From an uncultured delta proteobacterium (GTDB taxonomy: Bacteria; Myxococcota_A; Polyangia; Polyangiales; Polyangiaceae): DNA of 54,067 nucleotides. A program made the translations under genes and the position numbers. Shown one piece after another: positions 31,981-41,800 of this stretch. A model generated the notes under the pieces. That model saw only the letters and a program-made list of their open reading frames with translations, did no database searches and was not told the DNA's origin. Positions within the stretch are counted from its first letter, which is position 1; the number at the start of each line of letters is the position of its first letter. Location of the stretch: positions 1 to 54,067 of the forward strand of contig CAIVJW010000313.1 of NCBI GenBank assembly GCA_903906315.1, in the 5' to 3' direction.

Positions 31981-32280
31981 TCATCTCTGCGTTGTCGCCT
32001 GCGCGGAAGCGTCCGTGACCGTCGGCGCTTCGGGCACCGCACGCGCCCGTTCGCCGGCCTCCGCAACGATCGCGATCGACTCGGCCCCGCCTCCCCCGCC
32101 CCCGAACACCCGGACGATCACGGCGCCCTCCACGCCCGCGAGCAACCCTGCAACGCCGAACGCGAGCACCGCCACGACCACCGCCTCGCCCGACGACCGC
32201 GCCTCGAGCGCCACGTCGAGCTCGTGGTCCGCCACGAGCCGCGGCTCCACCGCCTGGCACACGCGCGCACGACGCTGCAC
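31981..32280 (-). CDS. small single-pass membrane protein
   Basis: 99 residues from a GTG at 32280, 17 bases after the stop of the upstream gene with GAGGAG between. A long hydrophobic helix (AVVVAVLAFGVAGLLAGVEG, about 40-62) is followed by a Gly-rich segment and a polar C-terminus. It lies last in the kinase/vWA/PP2C operon. Earlier starts overlapping the upstream gene are possible in this frame. The function is unknown; it may anchor or be modified by the triad. Confidence 0.5.
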   Translation of the reverse strand: MQRRARVCQAVEPRLVADHELDVALEARSSGEAVVVAVLAFGVAGLLAGVEGAVIVRVFGGGGGGAESIAIVAEAGERARAVPEAPTVTDASAQATTQR

Positions 32281-32297
32281 GACGACGCTCGACTCCT

Positions 32298-32861
32298 CTA
32301 CTCCGGGCGCCGATCGCCCCTCGTCGCCAGCGCCCCGATCACGCCCTCCACGAGCGCGACGTGCCGATGGACGCGCCCGCGCACGAACGACCGCCGGATG
32401 CGCAGGAGTTCGCCGAACGCCGCGGCGAGATCTGCGTCGGCGACCGCGCGCGCCTTGTCCACGGCCGCAGCCACCGCGCACGCGAGCGCTGCCGCCTCGC
32501 AGAGCGTCTCGCGGCTCGCCCGGCGAAGCGCGCAGAGCGTCCGGATCGCCCGGCGCACCGCAGCCCTCGCGATCGACGTCGCCTCGCTCGCCACATCGGG
32601 CTCGAGGGGGCGGCGACGTTCCCGGTCGACGTAGCAGAGCAAGAGGGCGCCGTGCTCGCCGAGGTCTTCGGTCCACACCTCGTAGCCGGCCGCGACGAGC
32701 GCGCGGCACGTGGCCTCGAGATCGCGAGCGAAGCCGGCATCGTCGAATCGCTGAACGCAGAGCGTGAGATCGGGAGTGGGTCGCACGCCCCGTGGACGTG
32801 GCGCCGGCGAGAACCTGACTCGCCGACCCACCGGCGCCTTCGCGAGTCGGAGCCGACTCAT
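32298..32861 (-). CDS. hypothetical protein in TerY-P-like operon
   Basis: 187 residues. The start at 32861 overlaps the PP2C stop (ATGA). The N-terminal third has strands around LTLCVQRFDDAGFARDLEAT and EVWTEDLGEHGALLLCYVDR. The rest is helical and rich in Ala/Arg with three Cys. I recognise no family. Tight coupling to the phosphatase suggests a dedicated partner. Confidence 0.65.
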   Translation of the reverse strand: MSRLRLAKAPVGRRVRFSPAPRPRGVRPTPDLTLCVQRFDDAGFARDLEATCRALVAAGYEVWTEDLGEHGALLLCYVDRERRRPLEPDVASEATSIARAAVRRAIRTLCALRRASRETLCEAAALACAVAAAVDKARAVADADLAAAFGELLRIRRSFVRGRVHRHVALVEGVIGALATRGDRRPE

Positions 32862-33817
32862 GTCCAGCCGAGCCTCTCGAGCTTCGCCAGGTGCTTCACG
32901 ACCGCGGTCACCGTCAGCCCCGCGCGCCGTGCGGTCGCCTGGATCGTCGTGTCCGGGCCACCTGCGCTCCACGCGCGCAGCACGCGCGACCGCGTCCGCG
33001 TCGCGCGCCGCCCGCACCGACCGAGCAGCTCGCGGCTCCTCGCCGCCCCGCCGCACCCGAAGGCGACGCGGCGCACGACGGCCACGCCGCAGTCGTCGCG
33101 CGTCACCTCGCGCACCGGGCCGCGGAGCCCCGCTTCGATGGCCGCTGCGACCTCCGACGGCGGGGCGGTGTCGAGCCCCGCCCACCAGCGCTCGAGGACC
33201 GGCGACGGCTCGCGCGCGGTCGAGCCGGGGCGCAGGCCCCACAGCCCGTCGGCCGCGCCGTCGGTCAGCAGGACGAAGCCGTCGACTCCGGTGGTCGCCC
33301 CGGCGTAGAGGCGCAGGTCGGAGTCCCCGGAGCGCGTCGGGACGAAGACCGTCTCGTTGGCATGCTCGCCGTTCGCGGGCGCCGAGAGCAGCTCGGCGCG
33401 ACCTGCCCGCCGCACCCCGATGAGGCCGTCGCCGAGGTGCCCGGCGAGGAAGCGGTCGCGGTCGACCGCGACGAAGAGCAGCGTGCTCGCCAGATCGCGC
33501 AGCGCGGCGCCGATCCGAGCGGCCTCCTCGTCGATGGCCGCGTCGACTGCCGAGAGGATCGCGTCGCGCGCGAAGCGCGGGCCACCGGCGACGAGATCGA
33601 CGAAACGAGCGCGGAGCAGGTCGACGACCGCAATCGTCGCGACCTCGGCCCCGCGACGCGCGTGACGGGCGCTCCCGGCGCCGTCGGCGAGCGCGGCGAC
33701 CGCGACCGGACCGCCAGCGGTCCGGACGACGTCCTCGCAAAGAGCCCCGCGGCGCTCGTGCGATCGGCCGCGCGCCGTCGCCCCGACCGCCACGCCGACG
33801 TGGAGGGGCGGCGCCAT
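32858..33817 (-). CDS. PP2C-family protein phosphatase with HTH-like tail
   Basis: 319 residues from the ATG at 33817, overlapping the vWA stop (ATGA). PP2C landmarks: AALADGAGSARHARRGAEVA (D45, metal ligand), FVAVDRDRFLAGHLGDGLIG, DGFVLLTDGAADGLWG and TRDDCGVAVV, which carry the conserved aspartates. The last 55 residues (TTIQATARRAGLTVTAVVKH) look like a helix-turn-helix. It would remove phosphate from targets of the neighbouring kinase. Together with vWA and kinase it matches the TerY-P triad arrangement. Confidence 0.85.
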   Translation of the reverse strand: MAPPLHVGVAVGATARGRSHERRGALCEDVVRTAGGPVAVAALADGAGSARHARRGAEVATIAVVDLLRARFVDLVAGGPRFARDAILSAVDAAIDEEAARIGAALRDLASTLLFVAVDRDRFLAGHLGDGLIGVRRAGRAELLSAPANGEHANETVFVPTRSGDSDLRLYAGATTGVDGFVLLTDGAADGLWGLRPGSTAREPSPVLERWWAGLDTAPPSEVAAAIEAGLRGPVREVTRDDCGVAVVRRVAFGCGGAARSRELLGRCGRRATRTRSRVLRAWSAGGPDTTIQATARRAGLTVTAVVKHLAKLERLGWT

Positions 33818-34494
33818 CAGGTCTCGATCCAGGCGAACGAGCTCGGAAGCGCCACGCCCGTACCCGCGCGCGATCGCGACACGACGCTCATGCTCGCGGA
33901 GAGCCAGCGGAACAGCTCGCGAAAGGCGAGCCCGGCGAGCCGCGCGGGCTTCACGCCGCCGGCGAGGGCCTCGAGTCGCGCGAGGTCCGCGTCCGGCCCC
34001 GTGGCGACCGGGAACACCGTCAGCTTGCGCGCCTTCACGAGCTCGGCGACGCGCGCCTCGGCCGCCGTCGTCGGGTCGGTCGGCTTGCCGTCCGTCAGGA
34101 TCACGAGCCACGGCTGGAAGTAGCGCAGCCCGCTGGCGCTGTAGTCGCGCTTTCGGCGCTCGAGCAGCTCGACGGCGAGCGTCACCCCCTCGCCCATGGG
34201 CGTGACGCCTCCAGCGTCCAGGCACACCCGCGCGCCATCGCGAGCCGGCGCGAAGCCGCGCACGACGCGCGCCTCGCCGCCCACCTCGACGATCGCGATC
34301 TCGCAGGCCTCGCGAGCGTCCTCGTCGGCGTCGACGTCCCGGAAGAACTGCTCGATTCCGGCCGCGAGCTCGCGGATCGGCGCCCCCTCCATGGAGCCGC
34401 TCGTGTCGACCACGACGACGACCGGCAGGAACGTCGTCGGAGAGGGCGTGAGGTCCGTGGGACGAACGGCGAGGTCCGGTCGAGGTGTCGGCAT
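33817..34494 (-). CDS. TerY-like vWA-domain protein
   Basis: 225 residues from the ATG at 34494. A von Willebrand A domain with an intact MIDAS: DTSGSM (30-35), the Thr of GGVTPMGEG, and the Asp of WLVILTDGKPTD. It is short, as in TerY. It would bind a metal ion and a partner protein, probably as an adaptor between kinase and phosphatase. It lies 28 bp after the kinase stop, and its own stop overlaps the phosphatase start. Confidence 0.88.
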   Translation of the reverse strand: MPTPRPDLAVRPTDLTPSPTTFLPVVVVVDTSGSMEGAPIRELAAGIEQFFRDVDADEDAREACEIAIVEVGGEARVVRGFAPARDGARVCLDAGGVTPMGEGVTLAVELLERRKRDYSASGLRYFQPWLVILTDGKPTDPTTAAEARVAELVKARKLTVFPVATGPDADLARLEALAGGVKPARLAGLAFRELFRWLSASMSVVSRSRAGTGVALPSSFAWIET

Positions 34495-34522
34495 CGGGAG
34501 CGGTCCTTTCGGAGTGTGGCAG

Positions 34523-35953
34523 TCAACTGGCGTGGGCCGCGATCCAGGCGGTACGCGGGAGAGTGGGGGCGACCTCGTGCGAGCAGCGCCCCGCCCGGAG
34601 GTCTTCCGCGTAGCCGTCGAGCAGCGCCGTCCACTCCGACGGTCCGGGGGGCGCGAGCCTGACGAAGGAGTCGACGAACGCCTCGCGGATCGCCGGGGCG
34701 AGGTGGCTCCAGAGGCGCGCCGCCGGGCCTCGCAGCCCGAGGGGGACGTCGGACAGCGCGCGCCGCGCGCCGTACGGGAAGAGCGCCTTGCGCTGGTTCT
34801 CGACGGGCGTGGTGCCGCCGCGGTGCGCGTACGGGTGCCAGCCGGCCATGACGACGTGGAACAGCACCGTCGCGAGGGCGAAGGCTTCGTGGACAGGCGA
34901 TCGCAGGACGGTCCGGAGGTCCCTGTCGACGAGGTGCGGATGCAGGTAGTCGACGACGCCGACGCCGCACGCGAAGCCCTCGAGCTGGAAGCTGTCGGCG
35001 TCGATGATCGTCACCTCCCGACGCAGGCCGACGATCGCGTTCGCCGGCTGTAGATCGCCGACGAGGGCGCCCACCGCGTGCACCGCCGCGACCCGCTCGA
35101 CGAAGCCACGCGCGACGGCGACGAGGTCGCGACGGTCGACGGAGGACGACGCGGAGCGCGCGCGGGCGATGAAGCGATCGAGCGACGTGCCCTCTGCGCG
35201 GGGCAGCGTGAAGCCGAGGAACGCGCCGGCCGCGTCGACGAGGACCGCACGAGGCCAGGCGATGCCCGGAGGCGCATGCACCTCGCACATGCGATCGATC
35301 TTGCGGCGCCGCGACGCGGTCGGTCGCCGCAGCACCTTGGCGACGAGGTCGCTCGATGCGGCCGCGGTGGAGGGCGCCCGCAGCTCGAACACCCACCCTT
35401 CTCCGCCCTCGCCGAGGAGCCCGCCGAGCCGGCTGCCCGCGAGATCGCCGCCGAGCAGGACACCGGGGTCCGGGCGCGGCTGGTCGGGCGTCGTCGCGTC
35501 GTCGAGTGGTTGGAGGGCGGTTGCGGGCGAGAACACCTCCGTCGGCCGACGTGCCGGAGCGAACCACGGCGCGACCGACGTGCCGACGAGCCTCTCGACG
35601 ACGACCGTGGGGTGGGCCGCGCGAAGCGCCTCGGCCCACGCGACGTCCTCGGTAACCACGCGCACCTCGAGCCCCTTCGCCACCGCCCTCGTGACGAGCC
35701 TCGCCAGCGCGACGCGCGCCGCTCCGACCTCGTGCTCTTCGACGAGGAACGCGCGGCCCTCGCGCCGAAGGGCGTCGACCCACGCCTCGAGCGTGGCCCG
35801 CGCGCGTGGGCCACGCGCCGACCTGACGAGCGTGGGCGAAGGCAGCACGAGCCGCATCGACGGCGCCACGGCGAGCTCGTGCTGCGCCCACTCGAGGAAG
35901 CGCGGCGTGGCAAGCGCGGAGGTGTCGACGAGCGTGCACGAGGGTTCTGGCAT
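34523..35953 (-). CDS. TerY-P-type protein kinase fused to a PIN-like domain
   Basis: 476 residues from the ATG at 35953. Residues 5-125 resemble a PIN nuclease fold: CTLVDTSALATPRFLEW with the first Asp, and LEVRVVTEDVAWAEAL with a later acidic pair. Residues 175-450 are a kinase: GEGGEG loop (181-186), VAKVL (K206), GDLQPAN (D300, N305) and IDADSF (318-322), the variant catalytic and metal motifs typical of TerY-P kinases. It is first gene of the five-gene operon. The PIN-kinase fusion suggests that phosphorylation controls an RNase, or the PIN part may be inactive. Confidence 0.75.
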   Translation of the reverse strand: MPEPSCTLVDTSALATPRFLEWAQHELAVAPSMRLVLPSPTLVRSARGPRARATLEAWVDALRREGRAFLVEEHEVGAARVALARLVTRAVAKGLEVRVVTEDVAWAEALRAAHPTVVVERLVGTSVAPWFAPARRPTEVFSPATALQPLDDATTPDQPRPDPGVLLGGDLAGSRLGGLLGEGGEGWVFELRAPSTAAASSDLVAKVLRRPTASRRRKIDRMCEVHAPPGIAWPRAVLVDAAGAFLGFTLPRAEGTSLDRFIARARSASSSVDRRDLVAVARGFVERVAAVHAVGALVGDLQPANAIVGLRREVTIIDADSFQLEGFACGVGVVDYLHPHLVDRDLRTVLRSPVHEAFALATVLFHVVMAGWHPYAHRGGTTPVENQRKALFPYGARRALSDVPLGLRGPAARLWSHLAPAIREAFVDSFVRLAPPGPSEWTALLDGYAEDLRAGRCSHEVAPTLPRTAWIAAHAS

Positions 35954-36191
35954 GGCGTGGTGTCCCGCGAAGTGGGTCAGACGAGGACGCGCGGGCCGGA
36001 GGTGTCTGACAGGCGAGAGCTCGTCGACGGCGAGGGCTCGCGAGGGCTCGACGAGCTGCTCCGCGCGCCGCCGACCTCGAGGCGTCGCCCGGCGCCGTGG
36101 TCGTCCGCGGACCTCGAGCGTGGATGCGTGTCAGCACTCGGTGGCGGTGCGCGTCTCCGTCGGCGAACCCGCCACCGAATCGGAGGACCTC
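35954..36191. other. upstream region of the kinase operon
   Basis: About 240 bases between the kinase start and the small plus-strand frame at 36192. It should hold the kinase operon promoter; no clear promoter sequence is visible. Confidence 0.35.
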
Positions 36192-36326
36192 GTGAACAAT
36201 CGCCGCCTGCTCTCGTTTCAGCGCCCGACGTTCTGGTCGATCCGCCCCGTCCGGCGCCTCTGCAGGGTTCCTGGCTGCCGGGACCTCGCCACCGTTTGGG
36301 GCACTTGCTTCGACCACGGCGGGTGA
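36192..36326 (+). CDS. possible 44-residue zinc-binding peptide
   Basis: GGAGG lies five bases before a GTG at 36192. The frame encodes VNNRRLLSFQ...RPVRRLCRVPGCRDLATVWG and ends TCFDHGG. C-x4-C followed by C-x2-H looks like a small zinc finger. It has a ribosome site but is very short, and lies antisense to nothing confident. It could be a chance frame. Confidence 0.35.
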   Translation: MNNRRLLSFQRPTFWSIRPVRRLCRVPGCRDLATVWGTCFDHGG

Positions 36327-36791
36327 CGCTGCCCCGTCGCAACCGGTCGCTCGCCCGGTGGAGTCGGCTGCGAGGTCGCGTCGCCAGCCGACTCGCGCCG
36401 CGTCAGCGAACCGAGTCCGCCACCCGGACTCCGCGGGGTCGAGCTCAGGCTGGAGCCCCCTCGGCGCTCGGCCCACGACGGCCTCGTGCCGCTCGCCGCA
36501 GCTACGCCCGGGAGCGCCCCGCGACGACGCCCGGCGTCGCTCGGCGCGCTCGCGATGGCGACCACGAGGCGGAACGTCGAGGTGTGCGAGACGGCCGGCG
36601 TGTCTCGAAGCAACCCGGAACCAAGACGATCTGCCGTTCGGCAGCGAAGCTGCGATCGCCCGTCGATTCGAGGCGGTTTCGGCCAGCTCCCTGAAGGAGC
36701 GAGGCTGGGTGCGCGAGTGCGCCGCCCGTCCAGTGTCTCGAATGCGATGATGCGACACAAAATGCGGGGCACGCGCCGCGAGCGGCTGCCG
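36327..36791. other. gap with interspersed repeat
   Basis: 465 bases without a supported gene. It contains the repeat copy at 36559-36643 and an AT-richer patch (GATGATGCGACACAAAATGCG) near 36745. Confidence 0.4.
36559..36643 (+). repeat. interspersed intergenic repeat, copy B
   Basis: Partner of 22284-22377, in the same orientation. The two copies share several 10-11-base blocks in order with small spacing changes, which fits an old dispersed element better than chance. Confidence 0.5.
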
Positions 36792-37394
36792 TCAGCCCGC
36801 CCCGCCCGCCGCCTCCCGCGCCTTCTTCCACTCCGCGTACTCCGCCCGCATGCAGTTCCCGCATGGCCGAAACCCGGCCGCCTTCGCCGTCGCCTCGTCG
36901 GCGAAGAACACGCGGTGTCGCGCGTACGCGTCTCCCCACCTCCGGATCGCGGAGACCGCCGAGCCGCACGTGAGCTTGCCGTAGATCATGTCCTTGCCAT
37001 TGCCGCCGAGGAGCCCCGGCGTCGGGCTCTCGCAAGTCCGACCGTCGGCACCGAGCAGGCGGTACGTCTTGCGGACGGCGACCGCCTCGCGCCACAGGTG
37101 GTTCACTGGATACGGCGCGGCTTCGATGGCGGCGCGAACGCGGTCGACGACGGCCGGGTGGACGGGCTTGGGGTAGAAGCGCAGCCACTGGTTGCGCGCG
37201 AGGGGGCCGGCGAGGAGCTCGTCCCAGGTCAGCGGCCCGCGCTCGGACGGCGGGCCGTCGCCGTCGGCCCCGTCGGCGAACGCGAAGCGGCTCGTCGACC
37301 ACACGAAGCGGTCCGCGACGCCGCTCTCGACGTCGGCCCACACGTACACACCGCCACCCTCGTATCCAATCTCGAGCACGAGCTCGCGAGCCAT
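36792..37394 (-). CDS. protein with Ada-type metal-binding C-terminal domain
   Basis: 200 residues. GGAGGTG lies before the ATG at 37394. The N-terminal 130 residues form a beta-rich domain with many Trp (YVWADVESGVADRFVWSTSR) that I cannot name. The C-terminus (CGSAVSAIRRWGDAYARHRV, then FFADEATAKAAGFRPCGNCM) matches the small Cys-rich metal-binding domain of Ada-like proteins: a first Cys, the F-F-x3-x-A-x-x-A-G-F/Y-R-P-C core, and the C-G-N-C pair. No methyltransferase PCHR motif is present, so it is not a full Ada repair protein. It may bind DNA or sense alkylation. Divergent from sbcD. Confidence 0.65.
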   Translation of the reverse strand: MARELVLEIGYEGGGVYVWADVESGVADRFVWSTSRFAFADGADGDGPPSERGPLTWDELLAGPLARNQWLRFYPKPVHPAVVDRVRAAIEAAPYPVNHLWREAVAVRKTYRLLGADGRTCESPTPGLLGGNGKDMIYGKLTCGSAVSAIRRWGDAYARHRVFFADEATAKAAGFRPCGNCMRAEYAEWKKAREAAGGAG

Positions 37395-37609
37395 GGGGCA
37401 CCTCCGTCGTCGCGCGGATCAGCGTCGCGCCGGCGCGCAGGGCCCGAGCGTACGCCCACGGGGCGGGTCCGTGGCGGCGCTCCTCGCGGTGCGGACATTG
37501 TCGCGCCAGCTCGACAGCAAGTTCGCCCTTCCACTCGCCCGGGCCGTGGCTAGACTCCGGCGCCGCACCGCGCGCGCCCGTCGCCGCGCCCGGAGCGCCG
37601 GAGGCTTCG

Positions 37610-38845
37610 ATGCCGCGCATCTTGCACACCTCGGACTGGCACCTCGGCGCGACGATCGAGGGATTCCTCGCCCGCGACGACGACCACCGCCGCTTCCTCG
37701 AGTGGCTCACCTCCGCGATCGACGAGCACGCGGTCGACGTGCTGGTCGTGGCCGGCGACGTGTTCGACCACGGTCAGCCCTCGGCCGAGGCGCAGCGCCT
37801 CTACTACGGCTTCCTCTCGCGGCTCTCGCAGACGAACCTTCGGAAAGCCGTCTTCGTCGGCGGAAACCACGACTCCGCCGCGCGCCTCGACGCCCCACGC
37901 GAGATCCTCGACGGCCTCTCCATCCACGTCGTCGGCGGCGTGGGCGCCGACGAGGCAGCGTGGGAGCGCGCCGTCTGCACCGTGCCGGGGCGCACCGGCG
38001 GCGTCGACGCCGTCCTCCTTGCGGTGCCGTTCGTGCACGAGTTCTGGCTCGGCGTGCGCTCCGGCGTCGAGGGCCCCACGGAGGTGGCCGCGACGCTCGC
38101 CGCGCGGCTGCGCGAGCGGTATTCGGCGCTGACCGACCGCGCCGTCGCCCTCGGCGGCGGGGCGCCGATCATCGCGACGGGGCACCTGACGTGCGTGGGG
38201 TACGAGCGCGACGACGCGCCCGTCGAGATCCACCGGATTGGCACGCTGAACGCCTTGCCTCCGACGGTGTTCGACCCGCGGATATCCTACGTCGCACTTG
38301 GCCACCTGCACAGGAGCTTCCGCGTCGCGGACAGCCGCGCACGCTACTCGGGCTCACCCATCCCGCTCAACATCAAGGAGTCCCGCTCGCGCCGCGTCGC
38401 GCTGCTCGTCGACGTCGAGCCCGGCGCCGAGCCCGTCGTGCTCCCGCTCGAAGTGCCCGTCACGCGCCACGTGATCGAGCTCGTGGGCACGCCGGCTGCG
38501 CTCCGCGAAGAGATCGCCGCGCTGACGTGGGACACGCCTCTGCCGCCGATCGTGCACGTGGCGGCGGTCGTCGATCGGCACGAGCCGGGGATCGAGGCCG
38601 AGATCCAGAAGGCGTTCGCCGCGCACGGAGGCGGCCCAACGCTCGCGCGCGTCGTGCAGCGCCCGAGTGCCGGGCTCGCGGGCGAGGACGCCGCCGGGCC
38701 CCAGGCGCTCGCGCTCTCCGAGCTGACACCCGAGGACGTCTTCCGGCGGCTCTGTCGCGCTCGCGGGGTCGAGCTCGACGACCGGCTGCTCTCGGCCTTT
38801 CAGAGCGTCTCTGCGGCAGCGATCGAAGGGGGGCGAGCGTCGTGA
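37610..38845 (+). CDS. sbcD: SbcD-like exonuclease subunit (Mre11 family)
   Basis: 411 residues with CCGGAGG before the ATG at 37610. Mre11/SbcD phosphoesterase motifs: DWHLG (D9, H11), VVAGDVFDHG (about 47-56), VGGNHDSAARL (about 83-93), ATGHLT and LGHLHRSF (the metal-binding His residues). The C-terminal capping and SbcC-binding part is typical in length. With SbcC it forms the Mn-dependent nuclease that cuts hairpins and protein-blocked DNA ends. The stop overlaps the sbcC start (GTGA). Confidence 0.95.
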   Translation: MPRILHTSDWHLGATIEGFLARDDDHRRFLEWLTSAIDEHAVDVLVVAGDVFDHGQPSAEAQRLYYGFLSRLSQTNLRKAVFVGGNHDSAARLDAPREILDGLSIHVVGGVGADEAAWERAVCTVPGRTGGVDAVLLAVPFVHEFWLGVRSGVEGPTEVAATLAARLRERYSALTDRAVALGGGAPIIATGHLTCVGYERDDAPVEIHRIGTLNALPPTVFDPRISYVALGHLHRSFRVADSRARYSGSPIPLNIKESRSRRVALLVDVEPGAEPVVLPLEVPVTRHVIELVGTPAALREEIAALTWDTPLPPIVHVAAVVDRHEPGIEAEIQKAFAAHGGGPTLARVVQRPSAGLAGEDAAGPQALALSELTPEDVFRRLCRARGVELDDRLLSAFQSVSAAAIEGGRAS

Positions 38846-41800
38846 GGTTCCTCCACCTGCGGATCGAGAACCTGGCCTCGCTCTACGGCACGAACGAGGT
38901 CGACTTCGAGCACGGCCTCGACGGCGCGCCCATCTTCCTCGTCACCGGGCCGACGGGCGCCGGCAAGTCCACGCTCATGGACGCCATCTCACTCGCGCTC
39001 TTCGGGCGCACGCCACGGCTGCGGGAGAAGAAGGGCGACGACGAGACGGACAGTCGCCTGGCGATGTCGCGCGGCACCGGCATGTCCTCCGTCGTGCTGA
39101 CGTTCAGCAAGATCGAGGGCGGCCGGGCGCGGCGCTACCGCGCGGGTTGGTCGTGCCACCGCGCGCACCAGAAGGCCGAAGGCAAGCTGCAGGACCCGCG
39201 GCGTTCCATCGAGCGGTCCGAGGACGACGGCACGTGGAAGCTGCTCGGGTCGGGGCAGCTCGTGAAGGAGTACGACGCGGCGTTCAAGGAGGTGCTCGAG
39301 GGGCTGACGGCCGAGGACTTCGAACGGTCCATCCTGCTCGCGCAGGGTGAGTTCACCGCGTTCCTGCGCGCGACCGAGAGCGATCGCGCGGCCATCCTCG
39401 AGCGGCTCACGAACACCGCCGTCTACAAGGAGATCGGGCGGCGCGCGGCGGAGCGGCGGCGCGACGCGCAGGAGGCGTACGACCGTGTCCACGGGCTCGT
39501 CGCAGGCGTCGAGCTCGCGCCGGAGGAGGACGAGAAGCGCTGGGGCGACGAGCTCGACGAGGCGGCAATGCGCGGCTTGGCGCTTCGCGCGCAGCACGCC
39601 GAGGCGGCGGCGGCGCGGCAGTGGGTCGAGACGCGCGCGACGCTCGCGCTGGCGCTCGTCCGCGCGAATGAGGCGGTCGCGGCGCGGCGCAGCGCGATCG
39701 ACGCGGAGCGCACCGAGCTCGAGCGGCTCGCGGAGGACGCGCGCTGCGGCGCGGCGGCGCCGCTCCTCGAGACGGCGATGCGGCTCGAAGGCGAGCGCGA
39801 CGCGCTGACGGCGGCGCTCCCGGACCTGCGCGACAAAGTAGGGAAGCTCGCGGCGGATCACGCTGGCGCGCTCGTGACCCACGCGGCGGCAGCCGAGGCT
39901 TCGCGCGCGGTGGACGCGCGGGTCGCGGCAGGGCAGCCGGAGCTGGTCGAGGCGCGCGCGCTGCGCCTGCGAAAGGCGGCGGCGGACACCGAGCTCGCGA
40001 AGGCGGCGGCCCTCGTCGCGGGCGCCGACGAGCAGGTCGCGGCGCTCGAGCGCGACCAGGGGCACAAGGAGCAGACCCGAAAGGACGCCACTGCCGCACT
40101 GGCCGAGGCAAGTCGCGAGCGCGCGAAGGTGGAGGCCGCGCGACCGCTCGTGGAGGAGGTCGCCGGGCTGCGCGTGAAGCTCGAGACGGTCGCGCGCGCG
40201 CGAAAGGAGCTCGATGCGCTCGGGGCGAAGCGCGCGAAGGACGCGGCGAAGCACGCGAAGGACGCAGAGGCCCTCGCCAAGCACGGCGAGGCGCTCGCCC
40301 GCGCCCAGGGCGAGGTCGCGCGACTCGCGACGGCGCGGGGCGAGGCCGAAGCGGCGCTCGGGGCGGCGCTCGAAGGCTCGGCCGATGCCCGCGCGCGGCG
40401 TGACGAGCTGCGACATCGCGCCGAAGCGCTCACCACGCGTGGCGAGGCGCTCCGCGAGGCGCGGCGGATCGACGCGGAGGTCGCGCGGCGGTCGACCGAG
40501 GCGACGAGCTTCGCGGAGGAGCTCGACGCCGCTGCCACTGGGGTTCGGAGGCACGAAGACGCGATCGCGGTCGCCTCGGACCAGGCGCGCGTCGCGCGCG
40601 AAACGCTCGGGATCCAGGACCAGCGGCTCGCCGATCTGCGCTGGGCGCTCGGCATCGCGGAGCACCGCTCGCGGCTGCGTCACGGCGAGGCGTGCGCGCT
40701 GTGCGGCAGCGAGGCGCACCCCTTCGTCGAGGACCGTCGGTTCGCGGATCACGACCGCGAGGTCGCGGCGCGCGTGGCCGAGCTGGAGGCCGCGCACGCC
40801 GAGGCGGCGCGGGAGCTCACGGAGGCCGAGGCGCGGCGATCGCGGAGCGAAGCCGATCGGGCGGCGCTCGCGGCGACGCGGGACGCGCTCGCGAATCGTC
40901 ACGCGGAGTCGACGCGCGCGCTCGAGCGGGCGCGGGCGGCGCTCGACGCGCCTCTCGGGGCGATCGGCCTCGGTGGCGCGGTCGTCGACGGCGCGGCCTT
41001 CGCCCGCGTCGAGGGCGAAATCCTCGCCGCGCGCGCCGAGCTTCAGGCCGCGACGACGCGACTCGATGACGTGGAGGCGGCGGTCGCGAGCGGTCGCGAT
41101 GCGCACGAGGCCGCGCTGCGGGCGGTCGCGGCGCTCGTCACGACGGTGGCCACCTCGCGCGCCGTGCTCGAGGCGCTCGCCGCGACCATCACCACGGAGA
41201 CGCTGGCGGAGGCCACCGCGAAGGCGGCCCTCGAGGCGGACGAAGGCGCGCTCGGCGACGCGCTCACCATGCGCGGCGTCGCGACCGCGCTTCGCGACGG
41301 GCATGCCAATCTCGCGGCCGGAGTGGCCGAAGCCGAGCGACTGGTCGCGGCCATCCGCGCGGCGGATCAAGCCTTCGAGAAGGCGACCAAGGGCGTGGCC
41401 GACGCGACCGGGGCGCTCGAGCTCGCCGCCGCCGCCCTCTCGACCAAGCGCGACGACGCGAAACAGCTCGCCACGCTGCGAGCCCAGCGAGCGGCGATCG
41501 TGGCCGAGCTCGCCCCCGCGGTCGCCGCGGCGCTCGGTGGCGCGGACCCGGACGAGGTCGAGCGCCACCGCAGCGCGGAGGTCGCGGCGGCGCGCAAGGC
41601 CGCCGAGCTCGCCGCCGGGCGCGCGGGCGAGATCGAGCGGGAGCTGGCCGCGGCTCGCACGCGGAGCGAAGGCGTGGAGACGCGCCTCGGCCTCGCGATG
41701 ACGGCCGCCATCGCAGCGGCGACTGCGCTCGATGCGGCCCTCCAGGTGCTCGGCCTCGCGGACCGCGCCGCGCTCCGTCTGCGTCTCCTGGACGACGCCG

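Noticed and set aside
36792-37394. Ada alkyl-transfer repair protein
   Set aside because: Only the small metal-binding part is recognisable. There is no methyltransferase PCHR motif and no AraC-type HTH.
38989-41568. 859-codon minus-strand frame inside sbcC
   Set aside because: The plus-strand frame has Walker, hook and signature motifs of SbcC. The antisense frame is Arg-rich shadow.
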